From: Acholoe squamosa
Lineage: Eukaryota > Annelida > Polychaeta > Phyllodocida > Polynoidae
NCBI GenBank assembly: GCA_949317995.1
Contig: OX439035.1
Span: forward strand, 83,763,959-83,827,958
Direction: 5' to 3'
DNA length: 64,000 bases
Within the stretch, counting starts at the first letter, position 1. Each line of letters opens with the position of its first letter. Below, piece after piece: positions 24,052-37,709 of the stretch. The notes under the pieces were generated by a model, which was not told the DNA's origin, did no database searches, and saw nothing but the letters and a program-made list of their open reading frames with translations. The translations under genes and the position numbers were made by a program.

Positions 24052-24762
24052 TAGGAGAGGTGTGAGTAGTATATGTATATGGATGGTGTGAGTTGTACAT
24101 GGAGAGGTGTGAGTAGTGTATGGTGAGATGTGAGTAGTATATGTATATGGATGGTTGTATATCAAAAGAAACACAATTTCAATGCGAATCTGAGAGGATA
24201 TGTAGCCACAATAGTCCGATAATATATATGGTAGTGGTCATTATTTTTCAAGGCGGGTTTGAGGGGGGGGGGTTTAAAAAAAATTGACCCCTCTTGGGGG
24301 GGGGCGCTTATAAAGTTTAGTCCCCCGTTAGCAACAAAGGCCATCAGCAAATAGAGATCTTTCCAAAAAGTGGTCTGCCATTTTTGTACCTCTATTGGTA
24401 TTGTCACTATGGTCCTGTAAAAAAAATCGGCCATTTTGCTAGGGTCGGTCGGGTTAGTGGAAACACTTTTTTTTTTCTTGGCCTGAGTAGTATATGGTGA
24501 GTTGTACATGGAGTTATGAGTAGTGTATCGAGAGGTTTGGGAGCTTATTTTTTCGTTCATTATTCTTTCAGGTTGATATTAGAGTTCTTATTTGGATTAA
24601 CTTTGGCTGCACTTAATATCACTTAAGAGATTTACATAATGGCTGGGGGGGGGGGGGGAAAGATGCCGAGAACATGGTTGTGATTTTTTAAGTAATTTAT
24701 TGTAACAGTGGCTTGTAACAATACATAATCAAAAATAATTCAACCAAATGTACTTGAATTAC

Positions 24763-24961
24763 TGTAAGATCTCATGTATAAGGCATACCTCACGTATAAG
24801 GTGCATCCCCCAGCCCGAAAGAAAGCGACATGGTGCAAGTGAGGCTAGATTTTAAGTACTTTAGTACTGTTCTAGACTATAAAATGTATAACATCCTCGC
24901 CTATAACTTACCCATGGTTTCATCCATGGGTAAGTTACGCCTTACATGTGAGTTATTACGG
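24763..24961. mobile_element. TA-type MITE (CCGTAATCTCC family), diverged
   Basis: Starts ACTGTAAGATCTCATGTATAAGG and ends ACATGTGAGTTATTACGG, degenerate versions of the family ends. Non-coding. Confidence 0.55.
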
Positions 24962-25187
24962 TGGTGTCCTATTGCTGAATATCACTTTGATTATGCCATA
25001 CGAGTATAGTACCAATTCTTGTGATATAAAATTATCACATGAATAAAATCGTTACATGACAATTCACAAATTTAATCTATTATACAAATGACCAGACGAT
25101 TATGAATACACAGAACACATGTACAAATAAAATGCCCAGATACATTACGAATACGTGTTCCAGACTATGAATAGAATTTGTGAAATA

Positions 25188-25478
25188 CCGTAATCTCCGA
25201 CGTATAAGGCGCGTCTTATACGGGGGGTTTTAGTGCTAATTGCATCCACAAGGGGGACTCCAAGACCTTTCTTTTGACATGTTACATGCCCCCTTAGCCA
25301 TAATAGGATATATGGGGGTCCAGGGGGGTTCATGGGGCCCAAGTTACACATAGGTCTTTGAATTTTGAAAATTCATTCAGTAGAACCAAAGTTATGAATT
25401 TTTCATTTCTTTGAGAATTTTCCAAAACTCTAGGTGCGCCTTATACGCGGGCTGCGCCTTATACGCGGGAGATTACGG
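25188..25478. mobile_element. TA-type MITE, CCGTAATCTCCGACGTATAAGG family
   Basis: The left end CCGTAATCTCC plus GTATAAGGCGCGTCTTATAC is mirrored by GCGCCTTATACGCGGGAG and ATTACGG at the right. The interior closely matches the element at 62785-63071 (shared AGACCT.TCTTTTGA.ATGTTAC and CAAAACTCTAGGTGCG-like blocks). Confidence 0.75.
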
Positions 25479-25784
25479 GGTAATGTGCAAAGTCAGGCGT
25501 ATAATGCATCACAATTAAAGGAGTCAAAATTTTGTGAAAGAAAAAAGATATCATTCATATAACTGGGATTAAAATCGGGTATAATGGTAAATGATTCCTC
25601 CTAGCATTCACACATGCAAATCATAGTTTACACTATCTTCCAATCTATGAATGTAGGAACATTGGTACAGCTTCCCGATACTATAGCGTTATGTGGGTAT
25701 CATAGCGGTCTCTATATAGACTGGGTAGGTTCACCTTTTAAATGTATTCAAATAAAGTGAAAATTTAGTCGCTGAAGCCTCCAT

Positions 25785-25918
25785 CAGAGATGCCACTCAC
25801 TGGTCGACAAAAACCAGGAAAACTGGACTTTGGACACATTTTCCCAGGAATTTAACATAATTTAACACAGAAATCAAAACCAGGAATTCCTGGTAAACCA
25901 TGAAAAGTGGCATCTCTG
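25785..25918. mobile_element. MITE, CAGAGATGCCACT family, copy 2
   Basis: CAGAGATGCCACTCACTGG at the left and AAAAGTGGCATCTCTG at the right. CTCCAT flanks both sides as a likely 6-bp target duplication. Confidence 0.8.
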
Positions 25919-26653
25919 CTCCATATATCTAACAAAGGTTAAATTAATATTTCACCATATGAAGTACAGAATAACAACAATACCATCTGCGAGGATTATA
26001 TTTTGTTTTTTTCTATGGGGTTTGGTTAGACATAATTGAATCGATGCACGGAAGGATTTTTTAGGAACTTAAATTTATAAGAATTTAAACTTATTAGCTT
26101 ATTAACTCACCTTCTCTTGTTATCACAACAAGGTTTGATAGACAGTAACATATACATTACGATGAGCACTAAAGAAGGTAATGATTTATAACTTATATAT
26201 CACAGATCAATATCAATGCACAATCAGTAAATATTTTCAACCAGTGAAGAAAGTTTACTTCTAAGGACGGAATAAACACATGACTAGCATAAATCTATGC
26301 ATCAAATTCCCAATTTTACCCCATCCTATATTACATGTACCAGGTAATATATCAAATAAATATTCATATAGGCTTATATTCTAAGCAAGAATGGACGAAG
26401 AATTGGCCTACATAGGTTACACACTTAACTTAGAGCTGATACATGTGCGACATGATCCATATATAGGCTTCATAGAGCTATCGCTGTTATAAAGTAACAA
26501 ATGTGACTATTACTGCCCAGTAGATGTGACAATAATGTGGACAAGCATGATACTACTGACTAAAAAACAGAACATGCTGAACATCAACCGACACAGAGTA
26601 TCAGAATCAGAATACAAAAAAAAATTCTGCCAGGTGATCAAATTCTAATTTTC

Positions 26654-29600
26654 TTAGAAGACCTTTTCCTTCGATCCTCCGTGTAGTTCGCGCAGCCGCA
26701 CCAGAGTCTCGTGGTGGTCAGGAGGGTCCAGGTCATTGAGAAGCTGGTCTGCGATCCGGCTTCGCAGTCTGCCGATTGTCTGTTTTAGGTAGAAATCAAA
26801 TTGAAAAATTTGTTACAGACTGATATCTTGGAATCGTCAGACCAATTTCACAACTTTCTCAAGGGCATAGTAAAAAGAAAGTCTGACAACAGAGGGCACT
26901 GTAACATGAGTTGGGCTAATTAAGCTTATTTTGTGTTAAATGCAATTTCATATCAATAAAGAGTTTAATAATTAGGTTAATCCTGACCTCTTGAATATAG
27001 TTCTTTTTAGTGATTTAATACCTGGATAAAAAACAACCCATCGATAAAAGTCTTCTTGGGACCATTAGAAATGGGGAAGTGTCAAAACACAGAAAAGCTT
27101 TACATTTCTATTTTGAATCCTAAAGCCAATTTGTCGATGAACATATTTAGACAAGTAGTTTACCATTCCATATCAACAGCAGCCAACAACTCCCCTACCC
27201 GTGACACAACAAAGCACACCCACTACATGCTGAGATTTTCACTCCACATCAGTTTGCCTTATGCAATTCAATAAGTGATCAACTACCATGGTTTTACACA
27301 AATCACCCAAACTATTTTACATCCAGTATCAAAGGGCATGCAAATTCTGTCATAGTAATTACATTCAGAAATACTATTTGCAAACTTTGCGACCAAATCG
27401 TTTCCACAAATATATTGTGAACATAATTCTGGTATTATCGCATTTTAGGCGTGTTAATGATTTCGAAATATATTCAGCCACTAGTTGGTGCTGAGTATGT
27501 ACAATGCTTCTTTATGGTGAGTTATCATCATGGCGTGACAATAAATCCTGTTAACAAGTGTCAGTCAGGACACTAAAGATGGCATGATGGATAAGCATTG
27601 GTTATTGTGTACACTGTAGTAAGTAGCATTCAAAATATCTATCTTCCTGGTCAATCATAGTAGATGTATTTTAAATATGAAAAATTATTTACTAGATATA
27701 GTTTATGAAGCTCTTAAACTATCTAGATTCTGACGTAAAAAAAAATAATTGTTTCATTTTCAATCCTCCTCCCTAGAATACTCAAGATCTTTTCTTTTTT
27801 TTTCATCATCAGTAGTGCCAGCACCAGTGACCTAATAGTGAGATATTAAAGCATATAATCACAGATTAACAAAGAGATTTATTATGGCGTCTGAAACCGT
27901 TGATTCAAAGTTGTGCCCAACCTTGATCTCAGCTGTGTAGCTTCGATTTGACCTTGGACTATTTCTCCATGGTGCCTAAAAAGAGTCAATCATCCAAGAA
28001 GGAATAATTATAATTTAGCTGGTTAGAAAATCTTTCTCCATGTTGTAGTGGCTGCACAGTGTGTGTTACCTATGTAATACCTAAATTGCAAAGTATTCAG
28101 TAAGGACAACTCTTCTTGGTAAACCAAATTATACAATGTTAGTACAGAGGGCAGGGTGTTAACTTTATTAGAGACAAGGGATGCTAGTCTAGTACCACTC
28201 GGATGGTGCGGTGACGGGAGAGCGGGATACGTGCTTGGTCCATCTGGGGGCAAACATAAGCGATAACAAATGACTCAAATGTGAAATAAAAACTGAAAAA
28301 TAAGACAATACCACACTTAACTCTGGCTTGAGAATATACAAGTCTGTACATCCGTTTGCTTGACGACCAGATAGAGTAATGGGCAGTACAGAGAATCTGC
28401 CTCATCTTGAAATGGGTCTTTGACAAATATATATCTTGTAGGATAAATTCTCACCAATCTTTTCTACTAACTTCGGCTATAACCCCACAAATTAATTTGC
28501 CCAATGCATTCAAACACATCAATAGAAGCAAGGTCTACCAGCATGTCACAATGGTATCCTCTAAAATACATACATACTAGGGCTAACACTTTAGACATGC
28601 TTCTAAGAGACAGGTAGATCCTATAAGAATCATGTAGTACCTGAAACCTGCATCTTATTTCAATGATATATCCTCTTAACTTACATGATTAATCACACAA
28701 TACTGGATGGGAATCTCACTCATAAACATTCCTCAAACCAGAGCAAGCACCAAATATACAAAGAAGCCCTGGGGTTGCACAAAAAAATGGTATCTACATG
28801 TTTATCAAAGAGGCTGGGTAGCTTGTTGGCTATTTCCTCATCTGTGGGACAGCGCGCGCCCATGCTCTGTGTCTAAAAACAGTATTGTGGATAGATCTGT
28901 CATGCAGGTAGGTGCATAAACGAAGAATGTTGATAGTAAACAAGCCATGCCTCAACTTTAAAACTTGGAATAAAAGTTCTGAAAACAATTCAAATTCAGA
29001 GAAGAATAGAAGAGCAGGGTTTTCAGGTTTGCTTAACACTTTATCTCCTCACAAAAAAAAGTTTATTAACAGTGACTAAACTAAACTACTTAAACTTAAA
29101 CTAAGCTGGTGATTTTGAAAATTTAGAATGAAAGAGAATAAACTACACAAAACCTAGAAGTATATTATTCTGTAGGAGAATAAAAAGCAATCTTTATCTA
29201 TCCGCTCTACATTGTAATCTATTAGTAAATGTCTGCCATACTAGTTACCTGAGGAAATTAGTGATGCTTTAGCTCTTAGTTAGGGAAACAGAAAGTTCAG
29301 ACTGAGGTAACAGTAAGGAGTCTTACGGATTTATGTGAAAAGTTTCATACTTACCGTCTTTGGTCGCTGGACCCTACTTCTGTCCACAGGCAATGCCCTT
29401 TCGGGAGCTGGACTCGGACTGCGATTCGCTGGCCATGACACTGGAGGCGGCCATACTCCACCTGCCACACTTGACCGTCCTTTAGAGGAGCCCATTCGTG
29501 ACTTCACCCTTACGGCTGGAAATAGACAAATCGGTTTCAACCATTTTGTACTGTTTTCTGTATACCTGCTTAGTGTCTCATCTAGCTACACCATCCAATC

Positions 29601-32600
29601 AGGGTTGTCTGAAATGGCAGGGTGGTATTATCAATACGTCTGGAAAAGGAATTATCTTGCTTGTCCTAGGGTTAATGACATGCAGGTGTGTCATTGGGAG
29701 AGTGATTGAGGTTCTGATGTTAATAGAGTCATGGTATTTGGTGGTATGATTATATCTATACAAATGTGTACAACAGTGAGTACCGGTATATTTCTTAATA
29801 GCCTAGTCCTGCAACAAACTCGTGCAGGTTGAGGAAATTCTCCTTGGCATGAACAAAAAGAATGGGAAAAGTTAAAAACTTTTGTTCATGAAACAAGAAA
29901 TCTAAATCCAAAACAGTCAGTGTTCCCAACGGTGTCCAAATGCGGACGCCTTCTTGTCAGATGTTGTTACCCAGAAACCTAATTGCACACTTTGAAGTAC
30001 AAAGCAGCTCGTAAGTACTAGCATCTTTCAAGATGAACAAAAGTGCGTTTGCTGTTTTGTTATATGGGTGCACCTGATCCAAAGCAATGCAACAACAAAT
30101 CTCCAGGGCCAAAGCTAAGAATTCCTCAATCGAGAAAGCAGCAATGGCAGTGAAGTGGGGAACTATCCCAATCGATGTTTTATTTTGGCCACTACGATCA
30201 TCTTAAATTCATCATAGAGCAATAAAGGTAACGTAGAGTACAACAATTTATTATCATAAACATGCGTGTCATTTTACCTTCAGTTTCATCAGCACTTAAG
30301 AGTAAGATGAAATAAAGTTTTTCTTCTACAATGAGCTAATTGATAACGTTTCCATCAGCATAAATCAGATGCTTTAAGAAGTAAACAGCAACAACAAAAA
30401 AGCATAAATCGACAGAAACATGCTGCAATAAATAAATTCTCTGACACTAGAATAGTAGTTTGCACGATGTAGATAGAAACACATTTTAGTGATGAAAAGC
30501 AAAGCAAACCTGCTTCATTTCCAAAGGAAGTTTCCAATTCAAACTTGCTTTACGTACAGTGCTGGCATTTACAGATTTATTGAAATGTATTTATTTACGG
30601 CATATCACATCTTGTGCAAATTGCTATTTATGAGCGAACAATAGTTCAGTAGTAAAAACACACACAACAAAAGAGTTGGTTAGATGCATACAATGCTGCC
30701 ACCAGGAGGATAGGTTCCATACTTACTGCCTGTAGCCGTCTTTGGGCGTTGTGTACGTTCTGCCTGAGGCTCAAGTGATCTATCTAAACATCACAAATGT
30801 CACAGGTCAACGCACGGACAATGTTATTAACGGTGCGCTATCGGGGAGCAGCACTGGTATCTAGAAAAACACATTAACTTTTTTTTTCTTTCTATTTTTT
30901 TTTGTGTATTCATCGTAGCATTATTAGTAGTAACTAGCATCCCATTATATCGGGATACTGTATATAACTTGCAGTTTGACTCAACCAATTCTGAAATGTA
31001 AAGGTTCTATATTTCAAATGAACCAGAGCTGCTTCTCAAACAGTGCATGAACACATTGACAGACCAGAAGCTGAAGGCCACAGGAATGCGCACCAACAAG
31101 TTTTACCCAAATGTTACAAAACTCACTCTAGATTATTTACGTCCCACTCGATTTTAGTGTCATTTGCACAGTAAGTTGTTGATAGACATGGTTGTTTGAT
31201 TCATATAAATGTTTGCACTCACTTCCAACAGCGGTCTGTGGTCTGTGTGTGATAGGCAACATGCCAGTCTCTATGTCATAGATCTGAAATATATGACAAG
31301 AAATAAGCTTTACACTCTATGAGAAGGGCAGGAATTATCATACTTCAAGGACAAACATTTTGTTAAAGGAACTGGACTAAAATAATACTTTGTAGATCAT
31401 TAGTCAAATTGACTATGCATGCATCGATGGTGAACTAAGCACACAAAATCGCATTCTATACTAAATGCAGATGCTTTAATCCAAGGTGTCCGATTAAAAG
31501 CAAATGCACAGTTCTACAAAGGAGAACCTACGCGCCAGCTGAGAAATACAATATACTACCATGTGGAGTCCTTCATTGTCTTAGTGACACGAGGGAAACC
31601 AGGAGTATAGGTCTTTTTAAAACAGTTACACCTTTGAGGAGCCTGAGCGCTACAGTCTAGTTAGGGTGACCACATTCTACTGAATAAGGTACAATTTAAT
31701 AGCCGTTCTTCTAATAGTGACTCTACTTACTTGTGTCTGTAGGTCATCGACTCGCTGGAAGGCATCAATTTTTAGGGTTCGCTCATGGGTCAGTTGTTTC
31801 TTGATACTGGATACATCTTTCTTTACCTTATCGTTCATAAGTTGGTTAAGTTTTCTCGCCTTATCCTGTTCTTCACCCAACTGCCGCAGCTTTGACTCCT
31901 TCTCCTCCAACTCATCAACCTGAAAGAATAATATGTGAATATTATTATCTTATATTTTGTAAAACACAATCCTTAGGCTTTGCTACTCTATTTTACCCCT
32001 TACTGATTAATATTGCTAGAGGGATCTTAGTGCACTGACCATTTTGTCGATGTTCGCCTTCCGGGCTTCCTCCAGTTGCTTCTGGCTCTGCGCCTTCTGT
32101 TGTTCCGCGTGAGAGTTCTCCTTTTTGGCCTTCAGCTAGAAAATGCATGGATTATAAGCCAGGATTACATGACATTGTTTACATACTGGGCAAAAACTAA
32201 TTTCTCCTTTTCAACAAGAAAATAATACACCTAAGGTGCCTGAACACACGTAGTATACTTGTAGAGGGAAAGGGCACAATACGCTACAAGTGTACAGAAT
32301 GATGCCATACTGCATTAAGATGTCAGTGTAAACCTGAATAAAACGCCAATATTCAAACACTCAACAACAAACTTCTCTCTGTGCTCAATTTTCCCTCATG
32401 GGCCGTAATTTGTAACTTGATTACTTCTGAACAATATAAATCATAAAGCTCCTACGAAATTTCACCCTAACCTCTTCATCACCATCACGCTGAAAATGAT
32501 ATCAGAATTTCATATCAGTAGGACAGGTAGTGATTTATCTTAAGTGGTTGCACCATGCTTTGAGAACGGTAAGGTCTAATCTCGCTTTACTCTAAAAGTT

Positions 32601-35600
32601 AAAATATCAGGAAAAACTTCCCATTCCTGCAATGAAATGCAACACTGAAACTGAAGCATCTAGAATGTTGCTCATAACAGATCTAAGACAATGATGATCT
32701 TACCTCTTTTTCCAGCTGCTTCTTTATCTGCATGGCCTCTGTCTCGGAGAGCTTTAGCGCGTGGCGCAGTGCTAGCAGCTGTTCCCGGAGGAGGATGATC
32801 TTCTCCTTGGACACCATCTCCATCTCGATCAGCTGCTTCTTAGCGCGATCTGCCGCTCTGGTTAGATCAGCCACCTAGGTATATCACAAAGAGTAAGATT
32901 TGTTTCTTTTAAGTTCTACTTTTATGCATCACTTAACTAGGCATGTTCAAGTCGAACTTGTCTTTCTACCCACAAGGCACAACAAACTCAGAAATGTCTA
33001 CCAATGTGAGCACCTCAATTAAAATATCCAAGACAACTATTCAATTAAATTATAAACGACCAATGTTAACTGACCTCTTTGGCACCCTTTATAACGTGAT
33101 GTGTTTGTTTCCAGCTCCCCATAACCTTCATTTTGGTCATGAGTACAGAAAGTTGATGGTTGTCTGTGCGCATCGCATGCATGTCCTTTGAGTGTTTGGC
33201 CAGCCGTGTTGACTCATCATCATCTGAAAATGATGGGATGAAGCTATTTGATAATCTGAATAGACACTTCGCAAGTTTATTTACTTATTCATAATAATTA
33301 ACAATCTTATTAAGATTGTGTCAGGTGCCATTATCCAATGAAATTCAGTTCATACTTTGCATACATGTACATGTAACAAAGAAAATCTGGGTGCCTTTTT
33401 TGGTCGCAAACATAAAAATCGATGACTACCATTTGGTGACCCAGACTTCTGCTGCACTTTGTCCATTTCTGCTGTAGCCTTACTCCTCGTGGCTTCAATC
33501 TTATTCATGACATCCATGTGGAGATTTTCCCTAAAAGTGGACAAAAAGTTAAACAAATGATTTTTAAACAAGATTCCTGTTAAATTAACAATTATTTTCT
33601 TCAGTAAACGAAAGATCTTTGTAGAGGTCGGCGGAAAACGTCTTTGGAGAAACCGGGACTCGAACCCGGGACCCTCCAACTTCGAAGCGGAAGCTCTTCC
33701 TCTGAGCTACTTCCCCGTCTGACATTCTCTACCTTCCACCTACATCTGGATCGGTATAATACACAAGGGGGGCAGCTTATACCAGCTGACCAGCCCCTGA
33801 GGGCTGGTGCAACCGGAACGGGGCAGATGGCCTACCGCCATGGACTTACAGCCAGAGCTGGCCCCTACACTCCTCCCAACCAGCTTCAACCATGGCCAAC
33901 CAGCACCAAGCATTCCTCCCAACCAGATCGATTGGGCTTTATCAAGCAGTGTGAGGCACTCCTGACTTCCCAGTTGACCTACCAGTACACAGTACTGCCA
34001 GGGTCGAAGCGTATCTGTATTATACCGTTCCAGGCACCTACACCTGGATTGGTATGACACACACGTAGGGGGGGAGCTACCACCGGATGCCAGCCCCTGG
34101 GGGCTGGGATCTCCAGAAACGGGGCTGCTGGCCTTACGGCAGAGCTGGCCCCTACACCAGTGTAGAGGTCGGCGGAAAACGTCTTTGGAGAAACCGGGAC
34201 TCGAACCCGGGACCCTCCAACTTCGAAGCGGAAGCTCTTCCTCTGAGCTACTTCCCCGTCTGACATTCTCTACCTTCCACCTACATCTGGATCGGTATAA
34301 TACACAAGGGGGGCAGCTTATACCAGCTGACCAGCCCCTGAGGGCTGGTGCAACCGGAACGGGGCAGATGGCCTACCGCCATGGACTTACAGCCAGAGCT
34401 GGCCCCTACATCTTTATATCAAAGGTAGATACATTTCAGTTTTATGGGAATCTTGATTTAAGAAATTAAAGCAAGCTAAAAGCGCCTTATAGGATTGGCC
34501 CAAAGTTAGGCACTAAAATCAGGTTATGTCTTATATACATGTCACCTTCTAAGCGAGATGCTGTGGTGCTTTAAGACTTTTGAAAGATCTATACAGATTT
34601 TCACACCTCACTAAAATCCGCACAATTCTAAATTTACTACGACAATCTATAAAGGCTCACCTGTGTACATCAAACCGCTTTTTCAGGTCAAAAGTGCAAT
34701 TGAATAGGTTATGGATGAGTCCATGGTACTCATCACTAATTTTACTCCGCAGGTCCTGTTCCTGACATAGCGCCTTTTCGCGCATCTCGGCTATCTTAGC
34801 ACGAAGGGCAGTGATCTCCAACAGAAGGTCCTGGGAGTGGTCGGCCAGCTGGCACTGCACCTCCACCTCTACATTTAGCTTAGCCGCCGCCACCTGGTCC
34901 TTCAGCTGCTTGATCTCCTTCAGATTGTAACATAGGACTTTTTATCTAAATACTTGTATTGAAGTAACTTGAAGGTATGTATGTTTCTATGGGAATCCAT
35001 GACCGCTGGTCACATAGAGGTTCCCCATCTCCTATATTTGATTTTATTACCTCTTCCCCTGATATTGATGCTTGATAATACACAATATGAAATTATAAAA
35101 TGACAGATTACAAAATCCCTTGGACAGAACGTGTGTTCTTTAAATTCTTCTCCCGTTAACAATGAACTGATAATAGGTGCAAATTCAACACAAGGCACTA
35201 TACACGAAAAAGAATTTCTATTAAAGATATTTCACGTGTAAGACGTGCACTGTGGATTGGGTGTGTGTGAGATTGTCTTTGATCAAAGCTTATGGCACAA
35301 AAAGGTCTTATTTTGCATGTCCTGATAAGAACTGTGTAAAATTGGATATAGATAGTATGTTTGTTGTGTATAGATGCTGAATAGAAAGATTTAACGTGTG
35401 ATATATATCACATATGGCCCAGGGTCTACTACCCCCCCCCCAATATAAAAATTGGGCGTTGTGCATTGAAGCACAGAAGGCTCAGGGTAGATACCATAAA
35501 ACCCTCTATCAACCCTGTAGGGTCACAGGAATCAGCACTTGCGAAATATTGACTAATTACTTACAAATAGAGACTATTATCTATACATGTACTGACACCA

Positions 35601-37709
35601 GTCTGGCATAATCTTCTCTTACTAAACCCCTTGGACCGCTGGCCCCCCGGACACCTGGCCCCCGGACACCTGGCCCCCGGACACCTGGCCCCCTGGACAC
35701 TTGGCCCCCAGACACTTGGCCCCGGACACCTGGCCCCCTGGAGACCTAGCCCCTGGACACCTGGTCCCCTGGAAACCTGGCCCCCTGGACACCTAGCCCC
35801 ACCAGAAAACTTTATCCTTAGCATGCTTAGTTTATTGCTCAGTCCCCAATGTGTTATGTGTATAACTTGGACACTGTAAACATTGCCTGCTGAAAAAAAG
35901 TGTCTCACTTGGTGATTACCCATAGGACTCCATGTGCTAATTTCATCGCCAAAATCTATCTGACCCATAGACCCAATGGTTAAAGAACTTGTAGTCAGTA
36001 TAGCTCCCAAAAACATGACGTAAGTACAGCAGCTTTTTTCATAGAGAAAGACATCACTCACCATAAAGGACAAAATGTTGTCTGATAGATGAGATTTGAA
36101 ACTTTCCTTTGGCTTTTGAAAAATGTGTAAACTAACAGTATATCACTGAATGATTACACCCTAAAGTTGGTGATTACAAATTTGTGAATCTGACTGAAAA
36201 CCCGGCTCCAATAGCCCAGGGGATACCCTGGGCCAACAAGATATTCGGGTGGAAACAATTATGACAATGCAGACAGAGGACAGAGAAATGACTTGAATGA
36301 AATAGAAGAAGTTTTCCAGATTTAAAATGCTAAGATTTGTTTATAGATTCGCTTGCAAAAAGATTCCATCCAAATACATGCACTGCTTATATGACAAAGA
36401 ATCCAAAGTTGGAGAAAATGTCAAATTTCAAAACATCTTACCATTTATCTACTCCCTGGTTAATGAAATTCCAGAAATATTAGGAACTCTAATTCGTATG
36501 GACTAGTGGCACTTTCAATGAAATATATGAAATACCGTAATCTCCCACGTATAAGGCGCAGCTCACGTATAAGGCACCCCCCCAACTCACAGGGGGGCTG
36601 TTTTGCATAGAAGGCGCCCCCCTGAGGGCATATTTTTGTCAGTTTAGTACTGTTCTATAGTAAAAATACCCCCCTATAAGGCGCACCCCAAACTCAAGGC
36701 AATTTACCTCCCACATATAAGACCCAGCAGCATTTTGTTTGGCCTATAAGACGCGCTTTATACGCGGGAGATTACTGTAGTGACATTTTACTTTAAAACC
36801 ACTATTTTTATATTCCTTTCACAATTTCAGCACTATTATATCTAAGTCAGTACACTAATGTTAACGGAATTGGGAATTTTACTCCGACTTGAAGGCATCT
36901 TTCACATCCGCGTTGATTTACAATTGAAGAAAATTGAATATAATCCTTTTTGATAATGGCTGTGACCTACCTGTTGTCGACTGTACAGCAGTTGGTGGTG
37001 GGTCCGAAGATGGTTTTCGTAATACATGCTGTAGCTGTAACCAATGAAAATTAAAAGTTCTTTGTAATTTCAAAGTACATACTTGCATCTTAAACTGAAT
37101 TTTAAATCAAAAATATCTATCACTAGTGTGATGACTGTTTTTTTGTTGTTTTACAGCTCGGCCACTTCATTTTTAAAATTTTACGTGAAGTCACTTTTCA
37201 TGAATAATATCTCTATACTAACCTTTCATAATTTTGTTTTTCACGCGCCATGACATCAGAGGCAAGGCTAGATAGGCAGGAGTTAAGGTGTTGCCGGGGG
37301 AGGGTGACTGTGTCATTGGTAACTGTGGCATCTGACATAAGTTTGTTAATGAAATCATCGGCGATGTGCGGCTTGTTGATGGTGAAGCTCTCCTTGATGC
37401 TCTGAAAATTGGTCAAATTAGATTTTATCTTACTATTTATGTAATTGTATTCTATATGGTTGTTATATTTGTTGATATGATTTAAATTACCCATTATTTC
37501 TAAATCAGAGACAAGATTATGACAAAAGCTAGAAGAGTTAAGTCTACATCACACACACAAAAGATTTTTACCGGTCGTTTCCACAGGTCAGTAGGTAAGG
37601 CAGATTCCTCACGTGCCCGCTCTGTTAACACCAGGTTGAGCTCCCGAGCAATCTTCTTACGGATTTCCATCAACATGTGGCACTCGAGGGCCTCGAGGAT
37701 TTTCACCAA
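26654..37709 (-). CDS. Large coiled-coil gene, part 4 (C-terminal, 16 exons)
   Basis: Exons: 37572-37709, 37223-37401, 36971-37034, 34661-34917, 33430-33530, 33075-33223, 32704-32874, 32040-32135, 31731-31919, 31223-31283, 30727-30783, 29355-29515, 28798-28872, 28196-28243, 27922-27975 and 26654-26779. The exons from 34661 to 31731 encode long heptad-rich coiled coil (for example DLLLEITALRAKIAEMREKA and LLREQLLALRHALKLSE). Then come a basic Pro/Ser-rich tail and a final helical exon ending KEKVF before TAA. The three small exons 28798-28872, 28196-28243 and 27922-27975 are all phase 0 and could be alternative. The exon at 28196 could instead read through to a TAG at 28184 and be terminal. 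Confidence 0.75.

Larger units (their letters stand above)
20790..24540. repeat. Minisatellite of GTGTGAGTAGTATATG-type units, interrupted by insertions
   Basis: Blocks of the same unit (GTGTGAGTAGTATATG, often joined to GTATATGGATG or GAGAGG) occur at about 20798-20880, 21430-21525, 22255-22290, 23760-23880, 24053-24155 and 24484-24530. Between them sit separate transposons. The arrangement fits one tandem array that received many insertions. Confidence 0.75.
19221..26653. other. Intergenic repeat cluster between CFAP276 and the large coiled-coil gene
   Basis: No exon chain or known protein was found on either strand. The region holds a fold-back at 20511, a PIF/Harbinger-like MITE at 20976, a minisatellite fragmented between about 20790 and 24540, a GGCGGATCCAGG-ended element at 22292, a SINE at 23872, and TA-type MITEs at 24763 and 25188. 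The frame of about 162 codons on the minus strand at 22242-22730 lies wholly in transposon sequence. Confidence 0.7.
33620..34410 (-). mobile_element. Short LTR-like (TRIM-like) element with tRNA-like sequence in each terminal repeat, copy 2
   Basis: Two 250-bp direct repeats (33620-33869 and 34161-34410) are identical base for base. Read on the minus strand they start TGTAGGGG and end CCTCTACA. TCTT occurs immediately outside both ends (33616-33619 and 34411-34414), a 4-bp target duplication. The 291-bp interior (33870-34160) begins CTGGTGTAGGGGCC, includes a diverged piece resembling the 5' part of the repeat, and ends with GGTTGGGAGGAG, a purine-rich tract, before the 3' repeat. A block around CACTGCTTGATAAAGCCC and GGTTGGGAGGA is shared with the interior of 8312-8981. 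No coding capacity. It lies in an intron of the coiled-coil gene, in the same orientation as the gene. Confidence 0.7.

Noticed and set aside
33644-34469. Plus-strand open frames over the TRIM-like repeats (137 and 94 codons with the same start)
   Set aside because: They are antisense to the tRNA-like sequences and repeat because the terminal repeats repeat. No protein family resemblance.
35635-35810. Regularly spaced repeats resembling a CRISPR array
   Set aside because: Units are contiguous 15-bp minisatellite copies without unique spacers, in a eukaryotic genome.
35561-35879. Pro/Gly-rich frames on both strands
   Set aside because: Produced by the GGACACCTGGCCCCC minisatellite; open on both strands as expected for a short-period repeat.
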